Assembly (NCBI GenBank): GCA_036562755.1 | Contig: DATCJN010000034.1 | Span: 1 to 25,852, forward strand | Origin: DUVY01 sp036562755 | GTDB lineage: Bacteria > Bacillota > Clostridia > Christensenellales > DUVY01 | Length of the DNA stretch: 25,852 nt | Direction: 5' to 3' | Shown: piece after piece, positions 22,839 to 25,852 of the stretch | How positions within the stretch are numbered: position 1 is the stretch's first letter | Layout of the letters: each line of letters begins with the position of its first letter | The notes under the pieces: generated by a model | Told to the model about the DNA's origin: nothing | The model's database searches: none | The model's input: the letters and a program-made list of their open reading frames with translations, nothing else | Made by a program: the position numbers and the translations under genes

Positions 22839-23390
22839 ATGAAGAACCTTATTGAAAAGTTTTCCCGAAAATATCCAAGACATTGGGAAATCTTTAAGTT
22901 TTTATTGGTAGGCGGACTGGCCACCCTTATCGATATGCTGATAATGGCGGCGGTCATCTTTATTTTAAACAGAGAAATCTTTTCGTATAATTTTCTCAAT
23001 GTCATTTTCCAAAGCGGCGCAAAAAAAGATCAGATTTTAAAATTTTCCTCCGTGTTAGGCACTTGCATGGGCTTTTGTATAAGCACGGCGTTTAATTATA
23101 TAATGAGCGTCGCGTTCGTATTCGACCACAAAGAATACGCAAAAACCATAAGCGGCGCGTCCTTATTTATCGTCCTATCGGCCATAGGCTTTTTTATTCA
23201 TATGCTGGGGATGTGGGCGTTTTTTGAATTATTAAAGATAAATTATTGGATAGTCAAAATAGCCATAACTGTTTTAGTGTTAATCTTTAACTATGTAACC
23301 CGTAAGGTCCTAATCTTTAGAGCGGACAAGCTTTCTCAACCTAAAGCTATTCCCGGTCAAAATATCTCCTACCAAAAGTCTAAGGACTAA
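22839..23390 (+). CDS. GtrA-family membrane protein
   Basis: A 183-aa protein with four membrane helices. FKFLLVGGLATLIDMLIMAA (19-38) is the family signature, followed by SSVLGTCMGFCISTAFNYIMSV, a third helix and a fourth ending in NYVTRKVLIFR. GtrA/DPMS-like proteins are thought to help move polyprenyl-phosphate-linked sugars across the membrane. A Lys/Gln-rich 25-residue tail is extra. It heads an operon with a DUF6044-like protein (two bases downstream) and a GtrB-like transferase. It starts 12 bases after its own -10 box and has no ribosome binding site. Confidence 0.9.
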   Translation: MKNLIEKFSRKYPRHWEIFKFLLVGGLATLIDMLIMAAVIFILNREIFSYNFLNVIFQSGAKKDQILKFSSVLGTCMGFCISTAFNYIMSVAFVFDHKEYAKTISGASLFIVLSAIGFFIHMLGMWAFFELLKINYWIVKIAITVLVLIFNYVTRKVLIFRADKLSQPKAIPGQNISYQKSKD

Positions 23391-23392
23391 GT

Positions 23393-25174
23393 ATGGAACA
23401 AAAGCTTTTTAAAAAAATATTTAGCAGTTATATCTTTTGGGGCATTTTTTTAATCGTTATCTACATGCTTCCCAATCTCATCTTAGGCAAAGAAAGCTAT
23501 ATTTTTATGTTCGACACCTGGGACAGCGAAATATTTTTTTATAAGCTAAGCGGCCAATATCTAACCCAATTAGACGGTAAAATTTCCGAGGTCATGGACG
23601 GGCTGAGCATAGGTTCTATTAATGTTTTTTCGCCCGTTCAAGTTTTTACCTATATGATAATGGACGCGTATTGGGCGTTCGTGTTCAACGATTTTTGCGT
23701 CAGGGTAATAGGATTTTTGGGAAGCTTCCTTTTGTTAGACAAAATTTTTGACGGACGATATAAATTTATTTCCTTTTTGTCGGGCGTAATCTTGGCGTAT
23801 CTGCCCGTGTTTTCGGTTTACGGAACTAGCATGTTCGGGCAGGCGCTATTGGCATATGCGGTTTGGAACTTAATAGAAAACAAACACAAAATCGCCTCTA
23901 TAGTTTATATAGTCTTTTTCGGCATTTCTTCCTCTTTGATTTTGACGGGATATTATATATTATTCTTTCTTTTGGTTTTGGCGGTCGTGTTAAATATAAA
24001 AAAGGGCTTTAATAAGGCTTTGCCCGTTTATATAACATTTTTTATCATAACCGCGCTTTACCTTTTGACGCACTTTAAGATGATTTATAATCTCCTGTTC
24101 CAAGACTTTGAATCCATACGCAAAGAAAGGGTAATAAAAGAGCAAAGCCCTTTAGAGATTTTAATCTTATTCTTCGGCGGCCACTTCCACGCCATCGCCG
24201 CCCAACAATACGCACTGCTTGCGCTTATCCCTGTGGCAGTTATATTCTTTATCAAGCGAAAAAACAAGACCTTAAACCCTGCCGATAAAAAATATTTAAA
24301 TATTGTTTGGGCGCTATTGGGATATAACTTTTTTGCTGCGCTTGTTAACGCCTTTTATTTCTCCAGGCCGGGAATTTGGCTTTCGACCAAGATACCCATT
24401 TTAGCGTCCTTTCAATACAGAAGATTTTTCTTTAGCTATCCTGTAACGTGGAATGTATTGTTTGGAGTCTGCGTCTATTTGCTTGCGAAATGGGGCGTCT
24501 TTGAAAAACTTAAAAACAGTTTTGGAAAAATAAGTAAGCCCATTTTCAAAAGCGCGACTTGCTTATTCTTAGCGTTTTTAATGGCGTTTAGCGTCACTTC
24601 CATATATGAGGCTGTTACCAATCATGAGTTCCATAATGTTCACAACCAAAATATCGGCAGGCTTTTTTACAGACAAACGGTAAAGGAAAACTATATCACC
24701 TACAATCAATATATGGACAAAGAACTGTTCGACTCCATAAAACAGCATATTGGAAAGGATACCAAAAATTATAAGGTCGTCAGCGTGGGAATATACCCGG
24801 TCATTCCTAGCATGAACGGATTTTATAGTTTGGACGGTTATTTCCAATTATACCCGCTGGAATATAAGCATAAGTTTAGGGAAATAATTGCGGGCGAACT
24901 GGAAAAAGACGAGGCGTTAAGGGTTTACTTCGACGACTGGGGCAATAAGTGTTATGTTTTTAGCGCCGAGCTGGGAAAAAATTATATGTTTTCAAAAAAC
25001 AGCGCCCGCTCGATAGAACTAGACATCGACACCGCCAAACTAAAAGAAATGGGCGGAGAATATATCTTTAGCGCGGTGGAAATAAAAAATTATGAGGACT
25101 TAAACTTAAACTTTGAGGGGCTTTTTACCACGCCAAAGAGTTATTTTAGTATTTATCTATATAAGGTAAATTAA
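23393..25174 (+). CDS. polytopic membrane protein, DUF6044-like (probable GT-C-type glycan-transfer protein)
   Basis: A 593-aa protein with about 11-12 membrane helices over residues 10-405 and a 180-residue extracytoplasmic C-terminal domain. The first outer loop contains MFDTWDSEIFFYKL, with the acidic pair expected for GT-C enzymes. The C-terminal domain has NGFYSLDGYFQLYPLEYKHK and VYFDDWGNKCYVFSAELGK, which I recognise from proteins labelled DUF6044 in Firmicutes, usually beside GtrA and GT2 genes. The likely job is transfer or modification of a lipid-linked or wall polymer sugar at the outer face. AAGGA at the end of the preceding gene serves as the ribosome site. The exact substrate is unknown. 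Confidence 0.75.
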   Translation: MEQKLFKKIFSSYIFWGIFLIVIYMLPNLILGKESYIFMFDTWDSEIFFYKLSGQYLTQLDGKISEVMDGLSIGSINVFSPVQVFTYMIMDAYWAFVFNDFCVRVIGFLGSFLLLDKIFDGRYKFISFLSGVILAYLPVFSVYGTSMFGQALLAYAVWNLIENKHKIASIVYIVFFGISSSLILTGYYILFFLLVLAVVLNIKKGFNKALPVYITFFIITALYLLTHFKMIYNLLFQDFESIRKERVIKEQSPLEILILFFGGHFHAIAAQQYALLALIPVAVIFFIKRKNKTLNPADKKYLNIVWALLGYNFFAALVNAFYFSRPGIWLSTKIPILASFQYRRFFFSYPVTWNVLFGVCVYLLAKWGVFEKLKNSFGKISKPIFKSATCLFLAFLMAFSVTSIYEAVTNHEFHNVHNQNIGRLFYRQTVKENYITYNQYMDKELFDSIKQHIGKDTKNYKVVSVGIYPVIPSMNGFYSLDGYFQLYPLEYKHKFREIIAGELEKDEALRVYFDDWGNKCYVFSAELGKNYMFSKNSARSIELDIDTAKLKEMGGEYIFSAVEIKNYEDLNLNFEGLFTTPKSYFSIYLYKVN

Positions 25175-25184
25175 AGGATTGGCT

Positions 25185-25852
25185 ATGGTCAAGTATTCGA
25201 TTGTAATACCTGTTTATAACGAGCAAGAAATTCTGGAAATGTGCTACCGCGAGGTTAAAAAGCTGGCCGAAAAATTTGACGGCTCATATGAAATAATATT
25301 TGTCAACGACGGCAGCAAGGACGATTCGCTCAATATTTTAAAAGGCTTCGCTGGCGCGGATAAAACCGTAAAAGTTATATCTTTTTCGCGAAACTTCGGA
25401 CACCAAGCGGCAATAAGCGCCGGCATGGAACACTCTTGCGGCGAGGCTGTTATAATAATGGACGCGGACTTGCAGGATCCGCCCGAAGTGGTCTTGCGGA
25501 TGATAGAAAAATGGAAAGAAGGTTGCGACATAGTCTATGGCAAGCGCGTAAAACGAAAGGGCGAGCGCCCGTTCAAAAAACTCACGGCGTTTTTGTATTA
25601 TAGACTTTTGGCGCGCATTACGGGGCTTAATATTCCAAAAGATACCGGCGATTTTAGACTGTTGTCCAGAAAGGCGGCGGACGCCATTGTCAGCTTGCCC
25701 GAAAGAAACAGATACCTGCGAGGGCTTAACGCTTGGGTGGGATTTAAACAAGCCGAGGTTTGCTACGAGCGCAATCCGCGCGCCGCGGGCGAAACCAAAT
25801 ACACCCTAAAAAAGATGTTCAAGCTGGCAGGCGACGGTATTATCAGCAACAC
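25185..25852 (+). CDS. GT2 glycosyltransferase (GtrB/DPM1-like), cut by the window end
   Basis: Only the first 222 codons are present; the frame runs open off the right edge. The GT-A fold begins IVIPVYNEQE (6-15), continues with FVNDGSKDD (39-47), SFSRNFGHQAAISAGME (67-83) and MDADLQDPPE (92-101, the DxD metal and donor site), and then DTGDFRLLSRKA and NRYLRGLNAWVGF. This is the polyprenyl-phosphate glucosyl/mannosyl-transferase (GtrB) pattern; two C-terminal membrane helices are expected beyond the edge. It should load a sugar onto undecaprenyl phosphate for GtrA and the DUF6044-like protein. AAGGA precedes the ATG at 25185, 10 bases after the previous stop. Confidence 0.93.
   Translation, partial: MVKYSIVIPVYNEQEILEMCYREVKKLAEKFDGSYEIIFVNDGSKDDSLNILKGFAGADKTVKVISFSRNFGHQAAISAGMEHSCGEAVIIMDADLQDPPEVVLRMIEKWKEGCDIVYGKRVKRKGERPFKKLTAFLYYRLLARITGLNIPKDTGDFRLLSRKAADAIVSLPERNRYLRGLNAWVGFKQAEVCYERNPRAAGETKYTLKKMFKLAGDGIISN

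Noticed and set aside
25244..25751. minus-strand open frames of 95 and 137 aa at the right end
   Set aside because: The plus strand encodes a clear GT2 glycosyltransferase (VNDGS, MDADLQDPPE) that runs off the window; the minus frames are shadows.
1..25852. CRISPR arrays, tRNA or rRNA genes, insertion sequences
   Set aside because: No regularly spaced repeats, no cloverleaf-like sequence and no transposase frame were seen in a read of both strands; intergenic gaps are all under 200 bases.

Overview
The window looks like a piece of a low-to-medium GC Clostridia-type Firmicute chromosome, probably from an uncultured lineage. The grounds are AGGAG-type ribosome binding sites, the polA-coaE-lytic transglycosylase run, a PbuG-type purine permease, two Firmicute phage holin families (BhlA/UviB and phi-LC3) and several small proteins that resemble uncharacterised clostridial families. 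No rRNA, tRNA, CRISPR array, IS element or integrase was seen.

Layout. (1) 1-3430: purine salvage, with a PbuG/AzgA permease followed by adenine deaminase, each ending in its own terminator. (2) 3464-4460: a LacX-like aldose-1-epimerase homologue in which both usual active-site histidines are replaced. (3) 4475-6357: three small genes, namely a helical protein (minus strand), a protein with a sigma region 4-like HTH but no region 2 (plus), and a secreted, C-terminally anchored double SH3b protein (minus). (4) 6410-18956: one uninterrupted plus-strand operon of virion genes. It encodes the large terminase, a small protein with a TerS-like tail motif, a tiny Cys4 protein, portal, scaffold, major capsid protein, a small phage protein, head-tail adaptor, a nozzle/gp10-like beta protein, two more large tail-associated proteins, small ORFs, a coiled-coil candidate ejection protein and two holins. 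A strong intrinsic terminator closes it. No tape measure, tail tube, integrase, repressor, replication gene or endolysin is present, so the module could build a short-tailed (podovirus-like) particle but not a self-sufficient phage. (5) 18997-22735: polA, coaE and a membrane-anchored lytic transglycosylase. (6) 22798-25852: a GtrA flippase-like protein, a polytopic DUF6044-like protein and a GtrB-like GT2 glycosyltransferase cut by the window edge, together an envelope glycan-decorating set.

The most interesting item is the virion operon. It is compact, every gene is open, its base and codon use look by eye like those of the flanking core genes, and it sits between host transcription units with no visible att repeats or integrase. 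This fits a remnant or domesticated phage module, and possibly a podovirus-type gene transfer agent. That last step is inference.

A second theme is leaderless or nearly leaderless transcription. Four transcription units (the SH3 gene, terL, polA and gtrA) have a -10 box ending only 6-12 bases before the start codon and no Shine-Dalgarno sequence. The downstream genes in the operons mostly do carry Shine-Dalgarno sequences.
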